This document shows positions 39,219-48,258 of a DNA stretch of 64,000 nucleotides, in pieces. The notes below the pieces were generated by a model, which ran no database searches, had not been told where the DNA came from, and saw only the letters and a list, made by a program, of their open reading frames with translations. This DNA is from CAVONB01 sp963697205. GTDB taxonomy: Bacteria > Pseudomonadota > Alphaproteobacteria > Rhizobiales > Hyphomicrobiaceae. The stretch is taken from the NCBI GenBank assembly GCA_963697205.1, contig CAVONB010000002.1:62001-126000 (forward strand), written 5' to 3'. A program made the position numbers and the translations under genes. Position 1 is the stretch's first letter. Every line of letters starts with the position of its first letter.

Positions 39219-40478
39219 TCAGATCACACCATCGGTCTTGAGCTGTTCCAGATCCGCCGCCTCCAGCCCGAGCCAGTCGCCATAGATGCTCGCGTTGTCG
39301 GCGCCCAGCACCGGCGCGGACACCACCTTGACCCGGCTGTCCGTCATGCGCACCGGCCAGCCGGGCATGCGCACGGTGCCGCGCACGGGATGCTCGATGT
39401 CGACGAAAACATCGCGCGCCAGAAGCGTTTCATCGCGCATCAGTTCGTCCGTATCGAGTACCGCCCCCGCCGGCACACCCGCCTCGCCGAGAATGCGCAT
39501 CGCCTCGTGCTTGGTGTGGTTCAGCGTCCACCCCTCGATGGCCGCATTGACCTGCCCTGATGCGTAGAAGCGCTTTTGCGGTGATGCGAACAGCGGATCG
39601 TCCTTCATCTCGGCACGGCCGATCACGTCGAGCAGGCGGTACCACATGTCGTTGTTCATGCGGCTCGTGTAGACGTAGACGTAGTCGTTATGCCCGCCGG
39701 GCTTGCACCTGAACACATCCGACGGCGCGTTGGTGCCGAGCACGACCTGGTTGCCCATCCTCGGGCAGGCCCTGTTGTGAATCAGCTGGGCCGCATAGGC
39801 GACGCGGCAGTAGTTGATCATCGCGTCCTGCATCGCGACCTCGACCTTCTGGCCGCGCCCCGTGAGCGTGCGCTGGTAGAGGGCGGCGAGCACGCCGATG
39901 GCCGCGTGCAGCCCCGTCCCGGTATCGCCCAGCGTCGTCCCCGGCTTGATCGGCCGCCCGTCCGGCTCACCGGTGATGGACAGGATCCCACCTGTCGCCT
40001 GCGCGATCATGTCGAACGCCAGGAACCTCTCGTACGGGCTGCCCGGGCCGAATCCTTTCACGCTGGCGTAGATGATGCGCGGGTTGATCGCGCTCACCTC
40101 CTCGTAGGAGAAGCCGAGCCTGTCCATCACGCCCGGTGCGAAGTTCTCAGCGATGACGTCGGCCTCCGCGATCAGCCGCCGCATGATCGCCTTGCCGGCC
40201 TCGCTCTTGAGGTTGAGCGTCACCGACCTCTTGTTGGCATTGAGCATCATGAAGTAGTAGCTGTCGGCGTCCGGCCGGTCGGAGGCGCCGCGGCCCTGCT
40301 CGCCGCCCTTCGGGTTCTCGACCTTGACCACCTGCGCGCCGAGCCAGGCGAGCGTCTGCGTGATCATGGTGCCCGCCTCGAACTGCGTCAGGTCGACCAC
40401 CTTGATGCCCGCAAGCGCTGGCGCAACCGGTGTCGCACCCGCTCGATCGGCGGCAGCTGTGCTGTCCATCGTTTCCAT
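39219..40478 (-). CDS. CaiB/BaiF-type (family III) CoA-transferase
   Basis: 419 residues with ALAGIKVVDLTQFEAGTMIT, LAWLGAQVVKVENPKGGEQG, YYFMMLNANKRSVTLNLKSE, ADVIAENFAPGVMDRLGFSY, the catalytic Asp region ERFLAFDMIAQATGGILSIT, and GDTGTGLHAAIGVLAALYQR. Family III enzymes move CoA between acyl groups through an Asp-bound intermediate. Substrates range from oxalate to carnitine and aromatic acids, and none can be chosen here. Start ATG 40478 (or ATG 40469, MDSTAAADRA). Confidence 0.93.
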   Translation of the reverse strand: METMDSTAAADRAGATPVAPALAGIKVVDLTQFEAGTMITQTLAWLGAQVVKVENPKGGEQGRGASDRPDADSYYFMMLNANKRSVTLNLKSEAGKAIMRRLIAEADVIAENFAPGVMDRLGFSYEEVSAINPRIIYASVKGFGPGSPYERFLAFDMIAQATGGILSITGEPDGRPIKPGTTLGDTGTGLHAAIGVLAALYQRTLTGRGQKVEVAMQDAMINYCRVAYAAQLIHNRACPRMGNQVVLGTNAPSDVFRCKPGGHNDYVYVYTSRMNNDMWYRLLDVIGRAEMKDDPLFASPQKRFYASGQVNAAIEGWTLNHTKHEAMRILGEAGVPAGAVLDTDELMRDETLLARDVFVDIEHPVRGTVRMPGWPVRMTDSRVKVVSAPVLGADNASIYGDWLGLEAADLEQLKTDGVI

Positions 40479-40676
40479 CCCTCGCTCCGGCTGCGGCTTC
40501 GGGCGGCTGCTGTGCCTTTGTCGAATGCCGGAAGCCTAGGGGGCGAACGCGAATGAGGCAAGATCACGCGCACGTTTACATACGTGAGCGACCCGCCACG
40601 CGATCGCCCGGTCACGCGAAGGCCGGGTCGCTCGATCGCCTGGCCGCATCGCAAGGCGCTAACGGCGTCGAAGGCC

Positions 40677-41927
40677 TCAGGCCTTGTACTCCAGGATATA
40701 CATGCCGCCGTTGAAGTCGGTCGTGTAGCAGATGCCGTCCTTCGACACCCAGATGTCGCACGACTGGATCACCTTGGCGCGGTTGGGTCGCGTGTCGGCC
40801 ATCGTCACCGGCGCGGGCGGCACGAACGCGGCGACCTCTTCAGGCCGGTAGGCATCCCGGATGTCGAACACGCGGAACCCCGCGTTCTGGTAGGTCGTGA
40901 AGATCGTGTCCGAGCTGACCATGCCGTCAGGCCGGTTCTCGTGCAGATTGTGCGGCCCGAAGTGACCGCCCTTGGCGACGTAGTCGGCTTCCTTCGGCGT
41001 GGGGCAGGTCGCAATCGAAACCGGGTTGGTCGGCTCGCGATTGTCGAAGATCCAGGTGTACTTGATGCCGTCCTCTGCGTGATCGAGCACCGCCTCGTCG
41101 AGCACGACCAGCAGTTGACGGTCCGGCAGCGGCAGGCAGTTGTGCGTGCCCCCGCCGTAGGGCGGCGACCAGTTCTTGTGCGCGACGAGCTTGGGCGCGC
41201 CACGGTCCTTGATGTCGAGCACGATCATGCCGGCATCGCGCCACGCGCAATAGGCCGTGTCGCCGTTGATGATCGCGTGATGCAGCCCCGCGCGGCGGCC
41301 CGACGTCTGCTCCTCACCGGCGGCGACGTGCATGCCGGGAATCCACCACCGTCCCGCCTCCCGGGGCTTCGTCGGGTCGGACATGTCGACCGTCATGAAG
41401 ATGTAGTCGGTGTACCCGTCAAGCAGCGCCGACACGTAGGCCCAGCGTCCGCCCGTGTACCAGATGCGATGAATGCCGCCGCCCTCGACCGGCATGAAGC
41501 CGATCTCGCGCGGCTCGGCCGGGTTCTTGATATCGTAGACCGCCATACCGGCCTTCCAGTCGCGCGCCCGCGCGCTCGTCGCCGTACCGACTTTCTTGCC
41601 GATCTCGCCCGTGTAGTATTGCTTCTCGTCCTGGAATTCGGCCGCCGCGAACATGTTCTTGGCGTTGACGACGAGCAGCAGATCCTCGTGCGTCTGCAGG
41701 TGCAGGTTCCAGGTGTTGGCCGCCGACGGGATGTAGTTCACCGCCTTCGCCCGGGTCGGATCGCGCACGTCGATTACCGAGAAGCCGTTGGAGAACATGT
41801 GCCCGACGAACGCGTGGCCCTTGTTGACCATCAGCTGCACGCCGTCCGGCCGCCCGCCCTGGTCGGTATGCCCGATCAGCTTCATGTTGCGCACGTAGTC
41901 CGGCTTCGGCAGGTCCTGGCTCGCCAT
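40677..41927 (-). CDS. LVIVD-repeat beta-propeller protein
   Basis: 416 residues from ATG 41927, with GAGGAG upstream; an in-frame ATG at 42017 is less likely. Repeats of the LVIVD type are visible: GFSVIDVRDPTRAKAVNYIP, MAVYDIKNPAEPREIGFMPV, AGMIVLDIKDRGAPKLVAHK, FRVFDIRDAYRPEEVAAFVP. Histidine-rich loops (GLHHAIING, GHFGPHNLHENR) may bind metal. No signal peptide is evident, so it is probably cytoplasmic. Function unknown; it is encoded next to a b561 protein and a P450 on the same strand. Confidence 0.82.
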   Translation of the reverse strand: MASQDLPKPDYVRNMKLIGHTDQGGRPDGVQLMVNKGHAFVGHMFSNGFSVIDVRDPTRAKAVNYIPSAANTWNLHLQTHEDLLLVVNAKNMFAAAEFQDEKQYYTGEIGKKVGTATSARARDWKAGMAVYDIKNPAEPREIGFMPVEGGGIHRIWYTGGRWAYVSALLDGYTDYIFMTVDMSDPTKPREAGRWWIPGMHVAAGEEQTSGRRAGLHHAIINGDTAYCAWRDAGMIVLDIKDRGAPKLVAHKNWSPPYGGGTHNCLPLPDRQLLVVLDEAVLDHAEDGIKYTWIFDNREPTNPVSIATCPTPKEADYVAKGGHFGPHNLHENRPDGMVSSDTIFTTYQNAGFRVFDIRDAYRPEEVAAFVPPAPVTMADTRPNRAKVIQSCDIWVSKDGICYTTDFNGGMYILEYKA

Positions 41928-42070
41928 GGCGGTCTCCTCACAATTTCGCAAATGCGCGGGCGACTGGTGTAGCGCACCTGACGTTTGGTCCCCACGTTTA
42001 GCTGGGCTCGTTTCCAAACGTAGGGTGCAAAAGCTACACGAGACTCATAGAGTTGCTAGTGCTCCTTATG

Positions 42071-42120
42071 TTTCTGACATTGGCTCGCAACCTGTCCGCA
42101 CCGGGAAACAAATGTCAGAA
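42071..42120. repeat. inverted repeat with a 29-base loop
   Basis: TTTCTGACATT (42071-42081) is mirrored by AATGTCAGAA (42111-42120), just past the stop of the b561 gene. It could be a weak terminator (no T tract) or the remnant ends of a small mobile element. Confidence 0.45.
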
Positions 42121-42128
42121 CCGGAACA

Positions 42129-42854
42129 CTACCGCCCCTCGATTTCCGCGCGCTCCTTGTTGAACGGCGCTTCGGGATCGGTACCATGGGCCGCACGATA
42201 GCCGTCGTGCCGGATACCCTTGAAGTCGCACACCATGGCCGTCACGGCGACGATCACCAGAAGCAACACGATGATCGGCAGCAGGCCCGGGATCGGATAC
42301 TGCATCAGGCCCGTCGCGACGGCGCCCAGCGCGCACCAGCCCGCGATGTAGCCCGCGTTCTTGTGGAACGCCTCGAAGATCCGGCGCCGTGTCGTCATGT
42401 TGTAATGATCGCCGAACCACGTCGAAGGATCGTCGGGCTTGGCCGTGTAGTAGTTCTTGCCGCCATGCTTGCCGCGCGCGAGGCCGGCGAGCACCTGGAT
42501 GACGCCGATCGAAACCGCCAGGATGCCGAACACGGAGTGGACCGTGCCGCTGAAGCCTTTCGACACGACGATAGCGACGGTCGCACCGAGGAACGACAGC
42601 CCCATGGCGATGCCGAGCCCGAACTTATGCGCCGAAAACCACCACCACTCTTTGTGCCAAAGATGAACCTTGCGGTGCAGACCCGTCGCCGTCGGCCGCG
42701 GCTTGCCGAAGCGGATGATGAGGATGCAGAGCGGCACGACAAACATCCACACGAACACCATCAGGTAGGCGTGGTAGTTCCAGTGCACCTCGATCGTCTG
42801 GCCGAGGAAGTCGAGATAGACTTCCTTGGGGATCTGATAGGTCGTCGGATTCAT
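42129..42854 (-). CDS. cytochrome b561-domain membrane protein
   Basis: 241 residues from ATG 42854, after a G-rich ribosome-binding region. Six hydrophobic helices carry paired His candidates for two haems: IEVHWNYHAYLMVFVWMFV, WWWFSAHKFGLGIAMG, GTVHSVFGILAVSIGVIQV and RIFEAFHKNAGYIAGW. The fold fits eukaryote-like b561/ferric-reductase transmembrane domains, which pass electrons across membranes. No DOMON domain is attached. It lies on the same strand as the LVIVD protein and P450, so it might form part of an oxidative pathway, which is inference. Confidence 0.82.
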   Translation of the reverse strand: MNPTTYQIPKEVYLDFLGQTIEVHWNYHAYLMVFVWMFVVPLCILIIRFGKPRPTATGLHRKVHLWHKEWWWFSAHKFGLGIAMGLSFLGATVAIVVSKGFSGTVHSVFGILAVSIGVIQVLAGLARGKHGGKNYYTAKPDDPSTWFGDHYNMTTRRRIFEAFHKNAGYIAGWCALGAVATGLMQYPIPGLLPIIVLLLVIVAVTAMVCDFKGIRHDGYRAAHGTDPEAPFNKERAEIEGR

Positions 42855-43122
42855 GCTCGGTTCCCCCCGCCTGCTCGGCCTCCTGAGGGGCCGGAGCAGA
42901 GTGTACGACTGCGTTGATCCGCGGCTTACGGTGGATGCGCCCTCTCCGCGTGCCGCCGCCGCCGCGACCGGTGGTTCCCGATCGCAAACCAGACCGCAGC
43001 GCACAGGGACAGGGCGCGGTGGCGTGACCGCCCCGCGTTCGGCCAGCAGGGTATCAATGATTTGCCCGCGCGCAAGCGGCCGGGGCCCCAAGGACGCCGC
43101 GGTGCCCTTACGCGAGGCGGCC

Positions 43123-44495
43123 TCAGCTCAACTCGCGGATCTTGAAGTGCAGCCCGCCCTTCGGCGTCAGCGTCACGGTCGCGTTGATGCCGGCAGGCTC
43201 GGCGCCGACGTACTCGGGCCGGAAGCGGCGCAGCAGGATCGACAGCGCCAGCGTGTTCTCGACCTGGCTCATGGCGCCGCCGATGCACGAGCGCTTGCCC
43301 GCCGCCGAACGGGAGGTAGGTGTACTTCACTTGGCGCTTGGCGGCTCGTCCATCCAGCGCTCGGGCCGGAACTCCTCAGGCTCGTCCCAGAAGCGCGGGT
43401 TGTGGTGCGCGCCATAGGCGAACATCACGATGCGGTCGCCGGGCTGGATCTCCTTGCCGCCGATCTCGTCGTGCTTCGGCGGCGACGCGGATCAGGCCCC
43501 AGATCGGCGGATAGAGGCGCATCGTCTCCTGGATGACGGCGCGCGTGTAGAGCGAGCGCCGAATAGTCGGCCGCCGTCGGCGTCGCGGTCGCCGTAGACC
43601 TCCTCGCCCTCGCGGCGGATGCGCTCGGCGGCCTCGGGATGCTTCGACGTCAGGTAGAGCGCCCAGGCAAGCGTCAGCGCCGTCGTCTCGGTGCCGGCCC
43701 ACAGGTACTGCTTGAACTCGTCGATCGCCTGCTGCTCGTCGAACTCCGGGACGGTCGGATCGGCGACCGCGGCCTCGATCATCTTCAGCAGCGTGCGCTC
43801 GCGATCTCGCGCGGATCGGCGGCCATGACCTCGGGCGGCACGCCGGCCCACACCTCCATCGCCTTGGCGCGTGTCCTCCTCCGTGATCTCGAACAGTTCG
43901 CCCGACTGCTTCTTCAGCCGGATCGACTTGTGGTTCATCACGTCGGTGTAGGTCTTCACGCACTTGAAGACGAAGTGCGGATTGAACGGCATGTCGCGAT
44001 CGAACAGCGCCTTGCAGATCATGTCGGCGGCAAGCGTCCAGGTCTGCTCGACCATCTCGACCGTCTCGCCGGACTTCGCCAGATCCGCCCAGGTCTCCAT
44101 CTTGCGTCTGGATGGCGGCGAGGAAGTAGGGGATGTATTCGGCGAACATGTCGGGATGGAACGCCGGCTGCTGCGGCATGCGGATCTTCTGCCACAGCGC
44201 GCCGTCGTGGGTGATCATCGACTTGCCGAAGATCGGCTTCAGGCCGTCGAAATACTTGATGTAGTTGTCGGCCTTGCGTCACCAGCACGTGCTTGAAGTG
44301 CTCCGGCTCCGACAGGAACACGACGCGCTGGTTGGCCATGTTGACGGCGATGACGCGGCCATAGCGCTCCGTCATCTGCAGCAGCGTCGCCATCGGGTTG
44401 TCGGGATTGCCCCTGAGCAACGGCTGCAGCTTGAACCAGATCGAATGCTCGTCGCCGAGCGCCTGCGCGTGCGATGGGACTTCGGCAATGGTCAT
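43123..44495 (-). CDS. cytochrome P450; broken into several frames as read
   Basis: Start ATG 44495 (MTIAEVPSHAQALGDEHSIW). P450 landmarks appear in order but in different frames: helix I in FKQYLWAGTETTALTLAWAL, ExxR in QETMRLYPPIWGLI, the haem loop LPFGGG continuing as KRSCIGGAMSQVENTLALSI one frame over, and the end KGGLHFKIRELS with a stop at 43123. At least five single-base shifts occur (near 44280, 44105, 43860, 43800, 43555, 43485, 43300). All key residues, including the haem-ligand Cys, survive in the translated pieces. It is therefore more likely a functional gene with sequence errors than a decayed one. Substrate unknown. Confidence 0.8.
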
Positions 44496-44816
44496 GATGC
44501 GGTCTCGCGATCGAGGAGCCGGCGAAAGAGCACAAGGCACGCCATGGCACGGCAACGTCCGACGCGGCCCGGATCGGGCCACCACGCGACAGTCGTCGTA
44601 TCGTCCTTGTTCATCCCTCGGTCTCGGCTCACGGAGCCTCCGCCGGCAAACGACCACGAAAGCCTATGCTGCCGAGAAGGCGGGCCAAGCAACGAACCCC
44701 TTCGAGGGTGGGTACACCCCTCCCCGTTCGGAGTCCAGCAAGGCAGCGGCACTCCGCTTCACTATGGCGCGCGACATGCGCGCGCCACAATCGCCGAGGC
44801 CCGGAAAGTGCCTTCT
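44496..44816. other. intergenic stretch between P450 start and purN stop; nothing recognised
   Basis: The 321 bases contain short open frames without motifs. The P450 promoter should lie here, but I could not identify one. Confidence 0.4.
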
Positions 44817-45527
44817 CTAGCGCCCTGGCGGCAGTCCTGGCGAGAAAAGCGGCTGAGGCTGGTTAACCGATGGTGCAAAGTAGGCAGTCTCACCGTCGAC
44901 GCGCACCGCGCCCCCCGCAAAGAGGCGCAGCGCGTGCGGGTAGAGCCGGTGCTCCGCCTCCAACACCCGGGCCGCCAGAGTGTCCGCCGTATCGCCCGAC
45001 AGGACCGGCACCGCCGCCTGCGCGATGATGGGACCCGAATCCATCTCCAGTCGGATCAGGTGCACCGTGCACCCCGCGATCCGGACCCCGGCGTCGATCG
45101 CCCGCGCGTGGGTGTCGAGCCCCGCGAAAGCCGGCAAAAGCGAAGGGTGGATGTTCAAATGCCTATTGTACCAGCGATCGACGAAACCGCCGGTCAGGAG
45201 CCGCATGAAACCGGCGTTACAGATCAGCTCGACGCCATGATCGAGCAGTGTCTGGTGCAGCCGCGCCTCGAAGGCCACCCGGGTCGCATACGCCTTGTGG
45301 TCGATGGCGACGGTGGGGATGCCGGCTTCCCGCGCGATGTCCAGACCCTTGGCCTCCGGCCGGTTGGACACCACGACCACGATCTCGGCGGGATAATCGG
45401 CTTCGCGCGCCGCCGCGATCAGCGCCTGCATGTTGGAGCCGCGGCCCGAGATCAGGACCGCCGTGCGCTTGCGCTGAGCTTGCGCGTGGCTGGAATTTGC
45501 GGGGGTGTTGGCTGAGCGATCGGTCAT
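44817..45527 (-). CDS. purN: phosphoribosylglycinamide formyltransferase (GART)
   Basis: About 236 residues from ATG 45527 (MTDRSANTPANSS linker). The formyltransferase domain follows: AVLISGRGSNMQALIAAARE (phosphate loop), ICNAGFMRLLTGGFVDRW, Asn/His in RHLNIHPSLLPAFAGLDTHA, and Asp in MDSGPIIAQAAVPVLSGDTA. It transfers a formyl group from 10-formyl-THF to GAR in purine synthesis. purM, the usual neighbour, is not in the window. Confidence 0.95.
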   Translation of the reverse strand: MTDRSANTPANSSHAQAQRKRTAVLISGRGSNMQALIAAAREADYPAEIVVVVSNRPEAKGLDIAREAGIPTVAIDHKAYATRVAFEARLHQTLLDHGVELICNAGFMRLLTGGFVDRWYNRHLNIHPSLLPAFAGLDTHARAIDAGVRIAGCTVHLIRLEMDSGPIIAQAAVPVLSGDTADTLAARVLEAEHRLYPHALRLFAGGAVRVDGETAYFAPSVNQPQPLFSPGLPPGR

Positions 45528-45611
45528 GGCAGGTCCGTGTAGCACGCTCCGGCGACCCCGCCCAATCGCCCCGACGGCTTCGTCCCCGGCTTCCTCGCAG
45601 CCCCATCCCGC

Positions 45612-46408
45612 TCAGACAGGGACGGCGGTCACTGTCGACAGCCCAATCGCGTGACGCTCAACGCCTCGTGCCGTAGCCACGATCCGGTGCTGCGGCGGAA
45701 CCGGCTCCCAGCCCTCCCGCCCCCCGTCCAGCGGTTCCGATACGACGAGCATACCCGAGCCGTCCGGCAATGCGCGCGTGTAGAGGGTTGGCGGCTCGCC
45801 ATCGCTGGAATAGCGCACCGCATGCAACGCCTTCCCGTTGGTGAACGCCGCGGTCAGCTTGAACGCCTCCTCCACGCCGCCCCGCCGCATATGCCCTTCT
45901 ACGATGGCGATCGCGCGCTCCAGCGCCCCGTCGCATCGGTGTCGAGCCCCTGCGCCATCATCAGCAGGAAGAAGGCCTCGCTATCGGTCGTCCCCGTGCG
46001 GTGGTCGAACAAGTCGTCGGGGATCTCGTGCTCGAGCCGGCGCTTGATCCGCCCATAGCCGCCGACCTGGCCGTTATGCATGAACAGCCACGATCCGACC
46101 GCGAACGGGTGGCAGTTGGCGCGCGTCGACGCCGTGCCGGTCGATGCCCTAACGTGGGCGAAGAACAGGCGCGAGCGGATCTGGTGCGAGATGGAGATCA
46201 GGTTCTCGTCGCTCCACGCCGGGCGGATGTCGCGGAAGATACCAGGCCGCTGGCGTTCGCCGAACCAGCCGATACCAAATCCGTCGCCGTTGACGTCGGT
46301 CCGCGATTCCCGCGCCCGGTGGCTCTGTACGATCAGCGATTGTCGCGGCCGCGAGACGAAGTCTTCCAGGTAGACGGGTGCACCGACGTAGGCGATCCAG
46401 CGGCACAT
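45612..46408 (-). CDS. class II glutamine amidotransferase (YafJ/EgtC-like); one frameshift
   Basis: ATG 46408 gives MCRWIAYVGAPVYLEDFVSR, with Cys2 as the N-terminal nucleophile after Met removal. It continues with NGDGFGIGWFGERQRPGIFR, FFAHVRASTGTASTRANCHP and LFMHNGQVGGYGRIKRRLE. Near 45930 the frame changes to AIAIVEGHMRRGGVEEAFKL, ending at 45612 with a tail typical of the family (MLVVSEPLDGGREGWEPVPP). The family hydrolyses gamma-glutamyl amides; its target here is unknown. Confidence 0.83.
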
Positions 46409-46457
46409 GGCGGCGTCCTCATGGTGCGCCGGTCCGCCGAGGGAGGTGCGCCTCCGC

Positions 46458-47011
46458 TCACGGCTGGCCCAGCGCCGATTTCGATCGCGCCGACGAGACG
46501 ATCCGATTGCGGCGCCACCATGGAGCTGAACCCCGCCACCAGCCGGCCATCCCGCCCCACCAGGATCTTGTGAAAATTCCACCGCGGCGTCACCGCCTCC
46601 CCGAAGCCCTTGGCGGCCCAGCCGTAGAACGGATGGGCGCCCGGGCCGGAGACCACCTGCTTTTCCGTCAACGGGAACGTCACATTGAACGCCCCCTGGC
46701 AGAAGCTCGACGATCTCCTGCTCGCTCTTCGGCTCCTGGCCACCGAAATCGTTGGACGGTACCCCCACGACCACCAGGCCGCGCCCCTCGTACTTGGACC
46801 AGAGCGCCTGCAGCCCCTCGTACTGCGGCGTGAACCCGCACAAGGACGCTGTGTTCACGACGAGCAAAACTTTGCCGCGCCACTGGGCGAGCGGCAGGGG
46901 ACCGCCCTCGATCGCCGAAAACGTGAAATCGAAGGCCGTCGGCTCCACCGCCATCCCGCGCACCGGCGAAAAGGTGCATAAAGCGGCCATCGTCACGAGA
47001 AGCTTGCGCAT
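46458..47011 (-). CDS. glutathione peroxidase; frameshifted
   Basis: ATG 47011 begins a signal peptide (LLVTMAALCTFSPVRGMAVE), suggesting a periplasmic enzyme. The fold shows VLLVVNTASLCGFTPQYEGL (peroxidatic Cys), LVVVGVPSNDFGGQEPKSEQ, and after a shift near 46700 FNVTFPLTEKQVVSGPGAHP and VTPRWNFHKILVGRDGRLVA (conserved Trp-Asn). As read, the frame continues to 46333 over the start of the amidotransferase gene. A shift near 46470 would end it at 46458 with about 184 residues, the normal length. It reduces hydroperoxides with thiols. Confidence 0.8.
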
Positions 47012-47169
47012 CTTCCAGCCTCCTGGCGCATGCAGAACCCCTTTGGTGTGGCAAAGTGAGCTTGAGCGCGCTCGAGTTCCCGATCGCGCTGTTGCTCTCG
47101 TGGATAACCTTCTTCAAGAAAGCATAGACACCCCGACGACGCCAAAATCGCTGAGCCCGAGGAGACGCC

Positions 47170-47721
47170 ATGGCCCGCCTGCCCTACATCGAACGCACCG
47201 ACCTGCCCCCCGAGCATCAGGACCTCATCAAGCGCGAAATCACGCTCTACAAGCAGCTCGCCCATTCACCGAACATGCTGCGGGCCTTCCAGGGCGTCGG
47301 CTATCATATCCGCTACGGCAGCCCGATGAACCCGCGCCTGCGCGAGCTCGCCATCCTTCAGGTGGGCTGGCTCGCCCGCTCGCCCTACGAATGGTCGCAC
47401 CACGTCAAGATCGCCTACGATTTCGGTCTCACGGATGACGACATCCAGGGCCTGATCGACGACACGGCGGGAAAGGCCACGTCACTCGACCCGCTGGCGA
47501 GGACCGTCATCGCCGCCGCCCGCGAAGTGACCCGCGACGGCAAGGTTGCGGACGCCACGTTTGCGGCGATGAAGACTGAAATTCCCAACGAGCAGCTCGT
47601 CGATCTGATCGTGACGATGTCGTTCTACAACGCCGTTGTCCGCATCCTCGCGTCGCTCGAGATCGACGTCGAGCCGGAATACCAGAAATACCTCGATCGC
47701 TGGCCGCTCCCGAAAAGCTAG
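47170..47721 (+). CDS. carboxymuconolactone decarboxylase (CMD/AhpD-like) family protein
   Basis: 183 residues, all-alpha, with NMLRAFQGVGYHIRYG, RLRELAILQVGWLARSPYEW, SHHVKIAYDFGLTDDDIQGL and DLIVTMSFYNAVVRILASLE. The AhpD-type CxxC is absent (SPYEWSHH stands in its place), so a disulfide peroxidase role is unlikely and a decarboxylase- or lactonase-like role is possible. The gene is plus-strand, flanked by minus-strand genes. Confidence 0.85.
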   Translation: MARLPYIERTDLPPEHQDLIKREITLYKQLAHSPNMLRAFQGVGYHIRYGSPMNPRLRELAILQVGWLARSPYEWSHHVKIAYDFGLTDDDIQGLIDDTAGKATSLDPLARTVIAAAREVTRDGKVADATFAAMKTEIPNEQLVDLIVTMSFYNAVVRILASLEIDVEPEYQKYLDRWPLPKS

Positions 47722-47776
47722 AGTTCTGGCGAGCTGACCAAAGCCTCCCTTTTGCGGCGAGGCAAGGCCGCAGCGC

Positions 47777-48187
47777 TCACACCGCCAAGCCCTCCGCTGC
47801 GAACACCTCCATCGCGATGCGGTGGGCTTCGTTGGCGGCGGGAATGCCGCAGTACATCGCAACGAGCAGCAGCACATCCTGGATCGCGGCCGGCTCGACA
47901 CCGTTGCGCACGGCACCCGTCAGGTGAACCTTCAGCTCCATCTGCCGGCCTTGCGCGGCCATCATGCCGACCATGACCACGCTCTTCATCGCCATCGGCA
48001 GCCCGGTGCGCTGCCACACGTCGCCGTAGGCATAGGCGTTGATGATCTGTTGCAAAGGCTCGCCGAACGCACCGAACGCCGTCAGGCGCTTGTCCACCTG
48101 CTCGCGTCCGAACGTCTCCCGCCGCAGCGCCAGTCCTTTGTCGTACTGCGCACCGATCGTTGGGTCCTCGCACTCGTCACGGCTCAT
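47777..48187 (-). CDS. carboxymuconolactone decarboxylase-family protein (small form)
   Basis: 136 residues with LQQIINAYAYGDVWQRTGLP, KSVVMVGMMAAQGRQMELKV, HLTGAVRNGVEPAAIQDVLL and AMYCGIPAANEAHRIAMEVF, the compact CMD fold of gamma-carboxymuconolactone decarboxylases (about 130 residues). Possible role in aromatic-compound breakdown. The second CMD-like gene lies convergent, 55 bases away. Confidence 0.87.
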   Translation of the reverse strand: MSRDECEDPTIGAQYDKGLALRRETFGREQVDKRLTAFGAFGEPLQQIINAYAYGDVWQRTGLPMAMKSVVMVGMMAAQGRQMELKVHLTGAVRNGVEPAAIQDVLLLVAMYCGIPAANEAHRIAMEVFAAEGLAV

Positions 48188-48258
48188 GTCGCGCGTCCTC
48201 CATTGACGATGATCGGCCCCGTCCTGCGGCGGCGCCAGGCGTGGCGAAAAACGCCGCT

